From contig NZ_AP022612.1 in NCBI RefSeq assembly GCF_010729895.1, forward strand, positions 4,836,001 to 4,900,000: 64,000 nucleotides of DNA. Reading direction: 5' to 3'. Of the stretch, positions 42,565-51,562 are shown one piece after another. Made by a program: the position numbers and the translations under genes. The DNA comes from Mycolicibacterium confluentis (GTDB taxonomy: Bacteria > Actinomycetota > Actinomycetes > Mycobacteriales > Mycobacteriaceae). The notes under the pieces were generated by a model. That model did not search any database, had not been told where the DNA came from, and worked only from the letters and a program-made list of their open reading frames with translations. Positions within the stretch are counted from its first letter, which is position 1. Each line of letters opens with the position of its first letter.

Positions 42565-43740
42565 GTGACCGACAGCGCCGCACCCGAGGTGACGCTGGCG
42601 AACTGGCAGTCAGCGCCGCAGCTGCGCTGGGCCTTTCAGAACCTCGCCGAGGTCCTGCCGACCGCGAACATCTGCCACGGGGACGGCCCGGTAGCCGAAT
42701 TGCCCTCCGCACCTGCGGAACTCAGCTCCATCACGCTCCAGGACCCCGTGCCGGGCACCGAGCGCACGGTGGCCGACGTGATGGCCTCAACCGACACCGA
42801 CGGGTGGATCGTCACGCACCACGGAAAGGTGCTCGAGGAGCGTTACTTCGGTGACATGACCGCACAGACCGTGCATCTCTTGATGTCGGTGAGCAAGTCA
42901 CTGGTGGGCACCGTGGCCGGCGCGTTGGCCGATGCGGGACTGCTCGACGTCGAGGCCGAATTGACCCGCTACGTACCGCCCCTCGCACAGTCCGGGTATG
43001 CGGGCGCCACCGTGCGACACATCCTCGACATGCGCTCCGGGATCAGGTTCTCCGAGGACTACCTGGATCCGATGGCCGAGGTGCGTCTGATCGAGCAGGC
43101 CATCGACTGGGCGCCGAGGACCGTGCCCGACCTGCCCACGACGATGTACGACTTCCTGGTGACCCTGCAGCAGGAGGTTCCACACGGCGGACCGTTCAGG
43201 TATCGCTCCTGTGAGACCGACGTGCTGGGCTGGGTGTGCGAGGCGGCCGCCGGTGAGCCCATGCCGCAGTTGATGTCTCGGCTGTTGTGGAGCCGGATCG
43301 GGGCACAGCAGGATGCGGTCATCGGCGTCGACGGGGCAGGCACCGGCATGTTCGACGGCGGCATCAACGCATCCCTGCGTGACCTTGTCCGGTTCGGCTG
43401 GGTCTATGCGCGCGACGGGGTGTCGCTGACGGGCGCGCAGGTGGTCTCGCCCGCGTGGGTGACCGACACCCTGGTCGGAGGGCCCGACTCTCGGGCGGCC
43501 TTCGAGCCCGCGGTGGCCGTCAATCGGATGCCGGGCGGGATGTATCGCAACCAGTTCTGGTCGCCGCGACCCGGCGGTGAGGTCCTGTTGTGCCTGGGTA
43601 TCCACGGGCAGATGATCTACATCAATCGGGCCGCGGACATGGTGGCGGCCAAGTTGTCGAGTTGGCCACTGCCCGAGGAGCCCGCCAAGCTGGTCCCGAC
43701 GATCGCCGCGTTCGACGCGATCGCGGATCAGTTGCGCTGA
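42565..43740 (+). CDS. Serine hydrolase, class C beta-lactamase/6-aminohexanoate-dimer hydrolase-like
   Basis: 391 residues, no signal peptide. The SxxK nucleophile is Ser108-V-S-Lys111 (LLMSVSKSLVG). A Tyr in PFRYRSCETDVLGWV (~212) fits the YxN-equivalent position. These enzymes cleave amides or esters (EstB, NylB). The cytoplasmic location argues against a role on cell wall. GTG at 42565 has CCGGAGGAG upstream. It is probably co-transcribed with the TetR gene, so a metabolic link with the P450 is possible. Confidence 0.85.
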   Translation: MTDSAAPEVTLANWQSAPQLRWAFQNLAEVLPTANICHGDGPVAELPSAPAELSSITLQDPVPGTERTVADVMASTDTDGWIVTHHGKVLEERYFGDMTAQTVHLLMSVSKSLVGTVAGALADAGLLDVEAELTRYVPPLAQSGYAGATVRHILDMRSGIRFSEDYLDPMAEVRLIEQAIDWAPRTVPDLPTTMYDFLVTLQQEVPHGGPFRYRSCETDVLGWVCEAAAGEPMPQLMSRLLWSRIGAQQDAVIGVDGAGTGMFDGGINASLRDLVRFGWVYARDGVSLTGAQVVSPAWVTDTLVGGPDSRAAFEPAVAVNRMPGGMYRNQFWSPRPGGEVLLCLGIHGQMIYINRAADMVAAKLSSWPLPEEPAKLVPTIAAFDAIADQLR

Positions 43741-44240
43741 GCCGACATTCGGGTCGGCAGCACAAATCCGAAGGCGCGAGGGAATCCGACCCCGCGCAGC
43801 CGACCGTGCCGGATGTCGGCGGCCGGGACGACGCGGGTGGCACCGGATGACGGTTCCCAGCAGGCGAATCCACCCGCGCGCCATTCCGTCAGCAGCACCC
43901 AGTGCCGAGGGATGAACCGGCCCACCAGCATCGGCACCGGATAGCCGAGCAGGACAGCCTCGCGGACGTCGAGCAGCGGATCGTCACGCAACCGGCGGCA
44001 CCGCCACCGGTACGTGTGGCCCGGCAGTGCACGCACCATGCCGAGTGGTGTCGTGCCGAGCATGCGTGGCCACCACCGATTGAGGTTTCGGTGCAGTCTG
44101 GCCTGCTCAGCGGCGAACCACCCGGGTCGCCCCAGTCCTTCGGCGTAGCCGTCGTCGAGCAGTGCCGCGGCGACGATCGCCACCGATGGCCCACACGTGA
44201 CGCCGTCGCGCTGATGAAGGGGCAGATGCGCGAACCGCAC
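43728..44240 (-). CDS. C39-like cysteine-peptidase-fold protein, unknown function
   Basis: 170 residues. HQRDGVTCGPSVAIVAAALL near the start has the Q-x-x-x-x-x-C-G-P-S pattern of papain/C39-like enzymes, and RHWVLLTEWRAGGFACWEPS near the end supplies a His in the right order, followed by a possible Asn/Asp region. It may be a protease-like or inactive peptide-binding protein. GTG at 44240 follows GGGAG and starts 2 bases after the F420 gene's stop. Its last 13 bases overlap the convergent serine hydrolase gene. Confidence 0.6.
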   Translation of the reverse strand: MRFAHLPLHQRDGVTCGPSVAIVAAALLDDGYAEGLGRPGWFAAEQARLHRNLNRWWPRMLGTTPLGMVRALPGHTYRWRCRRLRDDPLLDVREAVLLGYPVPMLVGRFIPRHWVLLTEWRAGGFACWEPSSGATRVVPAADIRHGRLRGVGFPRAFGFVLPTRMSAQRN

Positions 44241-44242
44241 GG

Positions 44243-44704
44243 CTACTCCCGGGGTGGTGGGAATCCACCGGTGGCGACGGGACCCCACACCTGCGGGGTC
44301 ACCCTGATCAGGCACTTGCCCTGTTCGACCATGGCCCTGCGATATTCGTCCCAGTCCGAATGCTCACCCGCCACCACCCGGAAGTACTCGACCAGCGGTT
44401 CGACAGCCTCGGGCAGGTCGATCACCTCGGCGGGTCCGTCGATCTGCACGTAGGGCCCGTTGAACTCGTCGGAGAGCACCACCACTGACGCGCGCCCGTG
44501 ACGCCGCACGTTGACGCTCTTCGCACGCTGCGGATAACTCGCGATCACCAAGCGGCCCGCGCCGTCCACCCCGCCGGTGACCGGCGAACTCTGCAGTGCA
44601 CCGTCGGAGCGAAACGTGGTGAGCACCATGCGATGCCGGGGTCTGACGAAGTCGAGCAGCTCGTCGCGGTCCACTCGGTTCGCACTCGCGTAGCTCCTGG
44701 CCAT
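44243..44704 (-). CDS. PPOX-class F420-dependent oxidoreductase
   Basis: 153 residues of the split-barrel FMN/F420 family: LLDFVRPRHRMVLTTFRSDG, SPVTGGVDGAGRLVIASYPQ and RAKSVNVRRHGRASVVVLSD are typical of the mycobacterial flavin/deazaflavin oxidoreductase group. The substrate is unknown. ATG at 44704 is chosen; GTG at 44713 would add three residues. It lies 20 bases after the MFS gene's start on the same strand, with the C39-like gene directly downstream. Confidence 0.82.
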   Translation of the reverse strand: MARSYASANRVDRDELLDFVRPRHRMVLTTFRSDGALQSSPVTGGVDGAGRLVIASYPQRAKSVNVRRHGRASVVVLSDEFNGPYVQIDGPAEVIDLPEAVEPLVEYFRVVAGEHSDWDEYRRAMVEQGKCLIRVTPQVWGPVATGGFPPPRE

Positions 44705-44724
44705 ACCACCCACTCTAGGAGCGA

Positions 44725-46077
44725 TCAGCCGCTGACGCGGCTGCCCGCGTTGCGCGGCAGGCGGATGGACTCCACCAGCGTCACCGCCATCAGGGCGCCC
44801 AGCACCAGGTACGTCAGCGAGTACGACGTCAGCAGGCTGACCACCAACGCCGCCAGCGCGACGCCGAGACCGGCCGCCAACTCCTGCACCGAGGCGTTGA
44901 GGGTGTTGGCGTGGGTCAGGTCGTCACCGTCGACGTCGGAGAACGCGAGACTGTTGTAGGCCGTGAACCCGATCGACCGCAACATCCCGCTCAGGAACAG
45001 GATCACCGCGATGACCGCGACGTGGAGCTGAGGCTGCAGCAGGGCCAGCAGCACGAAGGTCCCCACCGACGCCAGACCGTTGACCACGAGCACGCGTCGA
45101 ATGCCGAAGCGCCGCATCAGCGGCGTAGTCGCGGGTTTGATCGTGATGTTGCCCACGAACAGTGCGGTCACCATCAGGCCGGCCGCAAACGGGGACCAGC
45201 CGAACTCCAGTTGGAACTGCAGTGGCAGCAGGAACGGCACCGCGGTGATCACGAGCCGATACAGCGATCCGGCCGTCACGGTGATCCGTAGAGTCCGCAC
45301 GCGCAGCACACGCACCTGCACCAGTGGCGCCGCGGTGCGCAGCAGGTGCCACAGCGCAGCGCCCAGCAGTACGGCCGCCGCGACCGCGCCCACGCCGACA
45401 TGCCACCAGTCGGTGCCGCTGATCCGGATGCTCTCCAGCGCCAGCAGCAGTGAGGCGATACCGGTGCCCAGCAGCACCGTGCCGCGCCAGTCCAGCGGTT
45501 TCACGGACACTTCGGCACCACCGCGGATCAGCTTGAGCGCCAACAGGAATCCCACGAGGCCGATCGGCAGGTTGATCAGGAAGATCCAGCGCCACGAGCC
45601 CAGCGTCGCGATCGCGCCGCCCAGTGCGGGAGCCACGACGGGCGCGGCGAGCGCAGGCCAGGTCAGCAGTGCGATGGCCCGCACCAGGTCGGCCTTGCTC
45701 GTGTAACGCAGCACTGCGAGCCTGCCGACCGGAACCATCATCGCGCCGCCCACGCCCTGCAGCACGCGCATCGCGACGAGCATCGGCAGCGACGTGCTGG
45801 CCGCGCACCCGAGGGAGGCCAGGGTGAAGATCGCGATCGCGGCAATGAACACGCGGCGGATGCCGAACCGGCGGGCCAGCCATCCACTGACCGGGATGAG
45901 CACCGCGACGGTGACCAGATAGGCCGAGATGGCCATGTTCACCGACACGGCGTCCACGCCGAACGACTGGGCGATCAGCGGAATCGCGGGCGCGATGATG
46001 GTCGCGTCGAGGATCTCCATGAAGAAGGCGCCCGCAACCAGGAGCGCCATCCCCTTCGGGAAGCCGGGTGAGGTCAT
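44725..46077 (-). CDS. MFS drug-efflux transporter, DHA2 (EmrB/QacA) type
   Basis: 450 residues with about 12-14 membrane segments. MEILDATIIAPAIPLIAQSF (~19-38) is the DHA2 motif C-like start, and SGWLARRFGIRRVFIAAI (~64-81) is motif A. ALPxIG-type and GxxGGPxLGG-like stretches (PVVAPALGGAIATLGSWRWI, ~147-166) mark a proton antiporter that exports drugs. Transcribed with the upstream phosphotransferase gene (7-base gap). The substrate cannot be predicted. Confidence 0.9.
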   Translation of the reverse strand: MTSPGFPKGMALLVAGAFFMEILDATIIAPAIPLIAQSFGVDAVSVNMAISAYLVTVAVLIPVSGWLARRFGIRRVFIAAIAIFTLASLGCAASTSLPMLVAMRVLQGVGGAMMVPVGRLAVLRYTSKADLVRAIALLTWPALAAPVVAPALGGAIATLGSWRWIFLINLPIGLVGFLLALKLIRGGAEVSVKPLDWRGTVLLGTGIASLLLALESIRISGTDWWHVGVGAVAAAVLLGAALWHLLRTAAPLVQVRVLRVRTLRITVTAGSLYRLVITAVPFLLPLQFQLEFGWSPFAAGLMVTALFVGNITIKPATTPLMRRFGIRRVLVVNGLASVGTFVLLALLQPQLHVAVIAVILFLSGMLRSIGFTAYNSLAFSDVDGDDLTHANTLNASVQELAAGLGVALAALVVSLLTSYSLTYLVLGALMAVTLVESIRLPRNAGSRVSG

Positions 46078-46084
46078 TTCTGCG

Positions 46085-47137
46085 TCAGTCGCCGTCCAGG
46101 ATCCTCTCGATGCGCCGCGCGCAGACGTCGGCGAGGTCGAAGTCCGACAAACCCCACCTGGTGTTGAGTCTGTACATTCCTATCGCCAGCGTCAGGGGCG
46201 CGGCGACCTCGTAGAACATCAGGTTGGTGAGGTCGTTGCCGGTGCGCTGGCGGTACCGGTCCAGCGTCTCGTCCCGGGTCGGGGTGCCCGCTGCCGGTGC
46301 GTTGTCATCGAGTGGGCTGAGCATCCAGTCCGTCATCAACATCCAGGCCAGGTCCGAGGCGGGGTCACCGACATGGGCGATCTCCCAGTCCAGGACCGTG
46401 GCCACGGTGTGGTCGGGGTGGTACAGAAGGTTCGACATCCGACTGTCACCCCAGCACAGGACCCACGGCAGCGGGGTGAGGGGATGCGCCTCAAGCCAGT
46501 TCAGTCCGCGCCGCAGGCTCGGGTGCAGGGGGCGATCACCGCGGGCCCAGTCCAGGCCCGACCGCAGGTACCCGACCATCCCCGCGACGGGGTCGGTGGG
46601 CGGCACCCCGAGTCGGTCGGTCTGCAGAAAGCCCAGTCCGTACTCGTCGGGATCGATGGCGTGGATGTCGGCGATCACATCGACACAGCCGTTCCACATC
46701 ACCGCCCGGCTGGCCTCGTCGGCATCGGCGAACGCGCCTGAGCAGTGGTAGGCCGGCATGTCGGTCAGCCCGACCACACCGTCCACCCGATCCATCAGGT
46801 AATAGGGCGTGCCCAACTCCTCGGCCGACGTGTCGATCCAGCGCACCGCGGGCACCGGGATCGGTGACGGCGCGAGCCTCTGCATCACCAGGTACTGCCT
46901 GCGCAGGTCGTACCACGGCAGCATCGGGTGCTCGGGAGGCCGGCGGAACACCAGGCCCAGCGTCGGGTGCGGCCCGTCGACACCGACGAGGTCGAACAGG
47001 AAGGTTTCGTTGGAGTGCCCCGCCGCCGGAATGCGCCAGTCGACGATCTCGGCCCGCTCGGCTCCCGCGATGCGTCGCCGCACGATCGGTTCCAGCGCCT
47101 CGGGCAACTGATCCGCGGCGAGCGGAGCGGTCGGCAT
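46085..47137 (-). CDS. Aminoglycoside phosphotransferase (APH)-fold family protein
   Basis: 350 residues, the length of the ACAD10/FadE36-associated group of APH-fold enzymes. WVLCWGDSRMSNLLYHPD (~215-232) carries the catalytic Asp and Asn, and VLDWEIAHVGDPASDLAWML the metal-binding Asp. Cys replaces the usual His in H-G-D. Such mycobacterial proteins are thought to phosphorylate hydroxyacyl or other small molecules, not antibiotics. ATG at 47137 follows GGAGG by 8 bases; an upstream GTG is less likely. Confidence 0.85.
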   Translation of the reverse strand: MPTAPLAADQLPEALEPIVRRRIAGAERAEIVDWRIPAAGHSNETFLFDLVGVDGPHPTLGLVFRRPPEHPMLPWYDLRRQYLVMQRLAPSPIPVPAVRWIDTSAEELGTPYYLMDRVDGVVGLTDMPAYHCSGAFADADEASRAVMWNGCVDVIADIHAIDPDEYGLGFLQTDRLGVPPTDPVAGMVGYLRSGLDWARGDRPLHPSLRRGLNWLEAHPLTPLPWVLCWGDSRMSNLLYHPDHTVATVLDWEIAHVGDPASDLAWMLMTDWMLSPLDDNAPAAGTPTRDETLDRYRQRTGNDLTNLMFYEVAAPLTLAIGMYRLNTRWGLSDFDLADVCARRIERILDGD

Positions 47138-47173
47138 CGACAGATCCTCCGTGGTGGTGGCGAAGTGCACACG

Positions 47174-48484
47174 TTACCCGCCGAAGAGCAGATACAGGCC
47201 GGTGAACGTGTAAGCGACCATCACGAGCATCATGGCCAACTGCCCCGTGAGCTGATGCCCCTCGGGCAACACACGCAGTGCGGCGTCGTGGGCCGCCAGG
47301 ACCCCGGCCATGTGTCCGGCCACCACGCAGGCCACCTTGACTGTGGCCAACACCGCGGGATGCGCAGAGAGCACATAGACCACGTCGGCGTGCCCCAAAC
47401 CCAGCAGGTTCCAGCCGTGCCCAAGGGGATCGGCCAACCGGATCACCGCTGCCTGACCGCGTTCCACCAGGTAGGTGAGGTAGTGCGCCAGCACGTATCC
47501 GATGACGATCGGAATCAACGAATGGGCGAGTTGGCCGGGCAGCGCGCGACGCTGCGCGCGGTCGACGCCACCGGTCGCGCGGGCCGCCACGGAGAACGTC
47601 ACCGCGACCACCGCGATGAACGCCGCGAGGCCCAGCGTCGGCACCAGCGTCGCAGCCCACCCGGGGCTGGCGTCGACGAAATCGCGCCACGCGGGCGTGG
47701 CCGAAAAGCTGTCGAATGCGGTCGATCCCAACAGCACGGCCAGCACTGTGACGGTGCCCGGGCGCACCGGAAGCGACAGCAGATGATCGAACGGATTGCC
47801 CACCACGAGCGCTCCCGCGGGGTTGCGCCGGAACGGCGACAACCGCGACGCCACCATGCTGTACACCTCGAACGGATCGGCGCGAGCAAACCACGTCCTA
47901 CCGAATCCCGCTGCGCCGCAGAACATCACGAGGACGTAGACCAGCAGCCAGATCTTGATCGCCTGCACCGAGCCGGGGTCGGGGCTCGCGAGTTCGAGCC
48001 AGACGAACGCGAACAGGCCCAACGCCGCCGGAAAGTAGCCCCATGACTGTGGATAGGGCAGCCGCGCGCTGAGACGGTCGGCGCCGGTCAGGCGCCAGGC
48101 CGTGCGCACCGGTGAGATCACCCGCCACACCGGACCGGTCAACACCGAGACCGCGACGAGGCCCACCCACAGCAGCACGTAGAAGGTGCCGGGCAGCACG
48201 TTGCGGTCGTCCTGCGGGCCGAACAGCGCGCCCCACACCACCCATGCCGCGAACGCCAGTACCAACAGCGCTGCCGACCAACGCACCACACGCGAGTCGA
48301 TGACCCTGCCCACGACGGCAGGCAGGGGTCGCCCGGGTGCGTCCGAATCGAACTTCGGCCGGCGCCAGGCCAGCGCCACCACGACAAACGTCGCGGTCAA
48401 TGCCCAAGCCGCACCGATCAGGGCATAGGTCAGCGGAATCGGGAGGTCGGCGGATCCGCCGAGTCCGTGCGCCAGCAGTGTCAC
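47174..48484 (-). CDS. Polytopic membrane protein, function unknown
   Basis: 436 residues with roughly nine to ten membrane helices, from IPLTYALIGAAWALTATFVVVA (~16-37) to LAMMLVMVAYTFTGLYLLFGG at the C-terminus. Motifs such as GFGRTWFARADPFEVYSMVA and VWRVISPVRTAWRL suggest a conserved mycobacterial family. Homologues in databases are sometimes called fenitrothion hydrolase, a label I would not trust. It starts inside the end of the cupredoxin-like lipoprotein gene (ATGA) and is coupled to it. Confidence 0.78.
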   Translation of the reverse strand: MTLLAHGLGGSADLPIPLTYALIGAAWALTATFVVVALAWRRPKFDSDAPGRPLPAVVGRVIDSRVVRWSAALLVLAFAAWVVWGALFGPQDDRNVLPGTFYVLLWVGLVAVSVLTGPVWRVISPVRTAWRLTGADRLSARLPYPQSWGYFPAALGLFAFVWLELASPDPGSVQAIKIWLLVYVLVMFCGAAGFGRTWFARADPFEVYSMVASRLSPFRRNPAGALVVGNPFDHLLSLPVRPGTVTVLAVLLGSTAFDSFSATPAWRDFVDASPGWAATLVPTLGLAAFIAVVAVTFSVAARATGGVDRAQRRALPGQLAHSLIPIVIGYVLAHYLTYLVERGQAAVIRLADPLGHGWNLLGLGHADVVYVLSAHPAVLATVKVACVVAGHMAGVLAAHDAALRVLPEGHQLTGQLAMMLVMVAYTFTGLYLLFGG

Positions 48485-48864
48485 GGGCGGACGTCGATGA
48501 CGGCCACGGTGCGATGCAGATGGTGCAGTTCGACCTCCACCCGCCCGGGCACCTCCACGGTGAACTCGAAGTGCTGTTCCGGGCCGACGGCCACGTCGAA
48601 GGTGCGCTCGGGCACGGCATGCACGTGCAGTTCGTCGGCGGCGTCACTGTCGACCGTCAGCGTGATGGGCTCCCCCGCCGTGGCCGACAGGCGCTCGTTG
48701 ACCGGCGTGACGGCGCCGCCCTTGATCGTGACCTGCAGTGCCGCCTTCGAATGTTCAGCCGAGGCTTCGGGCGGTGCCGGTCCGGTCGGAGGGGTCGCCG
48801 CCTCGGTACCGCACGCGGCCAACATCACGGCGCACAGCGCACCCGCCGCGAGGCGAATCACCAT
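48481..48864 (-). CDS. Lipoprotein with cupredoxin-like domain
   Basis: 127 residues. The signal peptide ends in the lipobox VMLAAC (Cys ~18). The mature part (~45-127) is a beta-sandwich of the EfeO/cupredoxin type (VTIKGGAVTPVNERLSATAG, ELHVHAVPERTFDVAVGPEQ, VEVELHHLHRTVAVIDVRP). Histidines are numerous, but the complete blue-copper Cys-His-Met set is not seen, so metal binding is uncertain. It overlaps the 54-residue gene by 7 bases and the next gene by 4. Confidence 0.8.
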   Translation of the reverse strand: MVIRLAAGALCAVMLAACGTEAATPPTGPAPPEASAEHSKAALQVTIKGGAVTPVNERLSATAGEPITLTVDSDAADELHVHAVPERTFDVAVGPEQHFEFTVEVPGRVEVELHHLHRTVAVIDVRP

Positions 48865-49022
48865 GAGCTCTCGTCGCTTTCGTCGAGGCCGGGCTTCTGA
48901 TCGGAGTCGGGGCCGGAGCGCCGGTCGCGCAGCGCGATGAACAGCACCACGCCGACGACGACCACGGCCGGCGCCAGCGCCGGCAGCGCCAGCAGCAGTG
49001 TGTGGTCAGCCAGGATCGTCAC
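48858..49022 (-). CDS. 54-residue single-pass membrane peptide
   Basis: A short frame read from GTG at 49022, overlapping the stop of the 49019 gene as GTGA. The sequence begins MTILADHTLLLALPALAP, continues as one membrane helix (AVVVVGVVLFIAL) and ends in a charged tail (DRRSGPDSDQKPGLDESDE then SSW). It fills the otherwise empty 155-base gap in a tightly packed operon, and both its ends overlap neighbours, which supports it as a real gene. Probably a small subunit of the flanking membrane proteins. Confidence 0.7.
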   Translation of the reverse strand: MTILADHTLLLALPALAPAVVVVGVVLFIALRDRRSGPDSDQKPGLDESDESSW

Positions 49023-50863
49023 GTTCGCGGCAACACCTCGGGTCGTGGTGACTTCAGGCTGGCCGGGGTGGGATCACCGCGGTTGATGCGCCCCGCACCC
49101 CAACTCAGCGCGGCGATCAGCGCCAGGGTGCACGCCAGCACCACCAGGGAGGCAACGCTGAACAGCCACGACGGATGGTCGAAATTGCGTTCACGCTGCA
49201 GGATCGTGACCTCCGGTACGAAGTCGCGACTGAAGGCGGATTCGGCAGGCATCCCCTCTGCGCCGATCCCTGGGTCGGCCGGCAGGAAGATCGGAACCCC
49301 GGCCATGGTCGCCCCATCCTGTACGCGCAGCAGGGTCTTCCATGTTCCCCACACCGGGATGGGCTGCGTCGAACGGTAGAGACCGTCTCCCACGCGTTCG
49401 AGCTTGTCGATCACCAGGCCGCGGTTGTTCTCCAGACCGCCCTGCCAGGACAGGATCGTGACCCACTCCGGGTCATCCCCGATCAGGTCGGGCGGCGTGA
49501 TCCGCACGTCGGCGGACACCATCCGCTGACCCGGTTCGGCCGGCAGCTCAGTCAAAGTGAAGGCGGCAGAGGCATTCTCAGGCACTTCGGTGCGCAGGCC
49601 ATTGGCCACCGCGCCTCCGATGGCCAGCACGGTCAGCACCACGCAGGTGATGCCGATCGCGGGCCGCGGAAGCGGTTCACCGGTCAACACCTTGGCCAGC
49701 AGCGCACCGCAGATTCCCATGAACACCGCGACCGGAATCGACATCGCGAGAGCTTCCGGCCACATGCTGATGGGCCACGGGTAGTGGTAGACCGCGGCGA
49801 TCCAGAATGACTCGAGCCACAGACCCACCGTGCCGATCACTGCGCCCGCCACCGCGCCAAACGCGATGCGGCGCTTGATCAGCGGGGTGAGCGCGAGGAG
49901 TTCGACGACGATCGCCGGCCCGAGGTACAGCGGGAACCAGTTGATCGGCGCCCCCAGCGCGGGACCGACCACCAGGGCCACGGCACCGCGCAACAGCACC
50001 GACAACAGGGCGGCGGCGATCGCGGCGCCCGGACCGAGCACCACCCGCGCCGCCACCAGGGCCAGCGCGGCCGCGCCGGCGATCATCATGGGCTGCAGCA
50101 CCAGACGGAACTGCTCGACGCCGAAGTCGTATTCGATCTGATACACCGAGAGCCCGACGACCAGGCCGCCGAACGACAGGTACCGCATGAAGGTGATGCC
50201 CCTGCCGTCGCGCGGCGCCTCCTCGCCGAGATCGTCGCGCATAGCGCGGCGGCCCTCGTACTCGAGGAAGAGGACCGCAATCAGCGACAGTCCCGCACCG
50301 CCGATCAGCATCAGGTGCGTGGGGCCCCACAGCGTGACGTCCTGCCCGAAGATCCGGTGCCAGATGTCGTCGAGCGGAAAACCGATCAGCGCGTAGAGGC
50401 CGCAGATGGTCATCAGCACGCCGCCGACCGGGGCGTACCAGGTGCGGGTGATGCGCACCGCGGACGCACCGGGCTTGTCATACGGCAGGACCATCGCGGA
50501 CACGCCTGCGATGAAGAGCATGAACAGGCCGACCAGGATGAAGTAGTGCGCGGGGTTGGCCAGCGGACCGGAATCTCGGCCGTTGCCGATGTGCAGGCTG
50601 ACGTCCCAGATGAAGCCGAACAGCGCGCAGATCAGCGTCGCGGTGAACATCATGATCTGCAGTGCAACCCAGGGCGGACGTTTGAACCGGTGGCCCAGGC
50701 GTTCGGCAAGGGTGTTCAACCAGGTGATGCGACGCTGGCGGTGTTGCCATCCGATCCAGAGCAGAATGGCTGTCACCACCGCCGCCGCGAGCGACAAACC
50801 GAGCACCTGGTCGAGCGCGGCGCCCCCGCCCTCCGTGGTCTCGGCCCGGAGTGTGATGTTCAT
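49019..50863 (-). CDS. Large polytopic membrane protein with C-terminal YtkA-like domain
   Basis: 614 residues. About 11-12 membrane helices occupy residues ~18-420, with LWGPTHLMLIGGAGLSLIAV (~178-197) and SVYQIEYDFGVEQFRLVLQP among conserved-looking loops. A soluble outer domain (~425-565) with ERVGDGLYRSTQPIPVWGTW resembles the YtkA/copper-chaperone type fold, and a last helix lies at ~575-600. With the cupredoxin-like lipoprotein and the small peptide it may form a metal-handling or respiratory accessory complex; this is inference. First gene of a five-gene operon. Confidence 0.75.
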   Translation of the reverse strand: MNITLRAETTEGGGAALDQVLGLSLAAAVVTAILLWIGWQHRQRRITWLNTLAERLGHRFKRPPWVALQIMMFTATLICALFGFIWDVSLHIGNGRDSGPLANPAHYFILVGLFMLFIAGVSAMVLPYDKPGASAVRITRTWYAPVGGVLMTICGLYALIGFPLDDIWHRIFGQDVTLWGPTHLMLIGGAGLSLIAVLFLEYEGRRAMRDDLGEEAPRDGRGITFMRYLSFGGLVVGLSVYQIEYDFGVEQFRLVLQPMMIAGAAALALVAARVVLGPGAAIAAALLSVLLRGAVALVVGPALGAPINWFPLYLGPAIVVELLALTPLIKRRIAFGAVAGAVIGTVGLWLESFWIAAVYHYPWPISMWPEALAMSIPVAVFMGICGALLAKVLTGEPLPRPAIGITCVVLTVLAIGGAVANGLRTEVPENASAAFTLTELPAEPGQRMVSADVRITPPDLIGDDPEWVTILSWQGGLENNRGLVIDKLERVGDGLYRSTQPIPVWGTWKTLLRVQDGATMAGVPIFLPADPGIGAEGMPAESAFSRDFVPEVTILQRERNFDHPSWLFSVASLVVLACTLALIAALSWGAGRINRGDPTPASLKSPRPEVLPRT

Positions 50864-50993
50864 GACCCGAGTATGGAGGCGACGGTGTGTGTTTCTGGCG
50901 GCTTCGTCGCAATCGCCTCACATCGCCGGTATGTCGTTGACGCAGGCGACAATTGGCGCCGCGCCGGCGATGGCCACGCGGGCCGACGCGCGG

Positions 50994-51401
50994 TCACGAC
51001 GCTACGGGAGTCGTCTCCCGACGAAGGACCTGCAGGGCCGCGTCCACCGATCCGGCGGTGCGGATCACGCCCGCTGGATCGCACAGACGCAGGGTCCGCC
51101 ACACTGCCGCGCTGGTGACCACACCACATTCCGTGTGGCGAAGTTCGAGATCGTCATACAGTGCGGCCAATGCCGAACCGGCTTGAACTCCAAGGAATTT
51201 CAGTTCGCCCAAGTCGATGACCAGGCGCTTGTTCGGCCGCTCGGCGCGGCGAATGCACTGTTCGAATGCGACCACGTTCGCCGCGTCGATCTCGCCCGTC
51301 GCCGACACCGTGACGGCGTCGGTCTCGTAGGTCCGCGTGAACAGTCGCGCGGTGCGGCATTCGATTGGGTCCGCTCTTTCCGCGGGTGGGTTGACAGTCA
51401 T
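50994..51401 (-). CDS. STAS-domain anti-sigma-factor-antagonist-like protein
   Basis: 135 residues. The STAS fold is seen in TVSATGEIDAANVVAFEQCI, RLVIDLGELKFLGVQAGSAL and the C-terminal helix SVDAALQVL. In classical antagonists the loop after the central strand is D-S-S-G with a phosphorylated Ser; here it reads L-G-V-Q-A-G, so the phospho-acceptor seems to be missing. It may act constitutively or bind an anti-sigma factor by other means. A 130-base gap without features separates it from the membrane operon. Confidence 0.82.
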   Translation of the reverse strand: MTVNPPAERADPIECRTARLFTRTYETDAVTVSATGEIDAANVVAFEQCIRRAERPNKRLVIDLGELKFLGVQAGSALAALYDDLELRHTECGVVTSAAVWRTLRLCDPAGVIRTAGSVDAALQVLRRETTPVAS

Positions 51402-51562
51402 GATGGCCCCATCAGTCGATGAAAATTCGTCCTGTGGATTCGCCAGGGGCAGGCAATTAACACCCCGCTAGCCGTTTCGATGCAGCTGACGCTTCCGATC
51501 GGCTGTTGCACTCAACCTGATACCCAGGCTAGCGCAGTCGGTGACGCATAGCGAGGCCCCGA

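Noticed and set aside
46928..48046. Plus-strand 372-codon frame opposite the phosphotransferase and membrane genes
   Set aside because: Antisense shadow with His/Arg-rich sequence; the minus-strand genes have membrane helices, ribosome sites and catalytic motifs.
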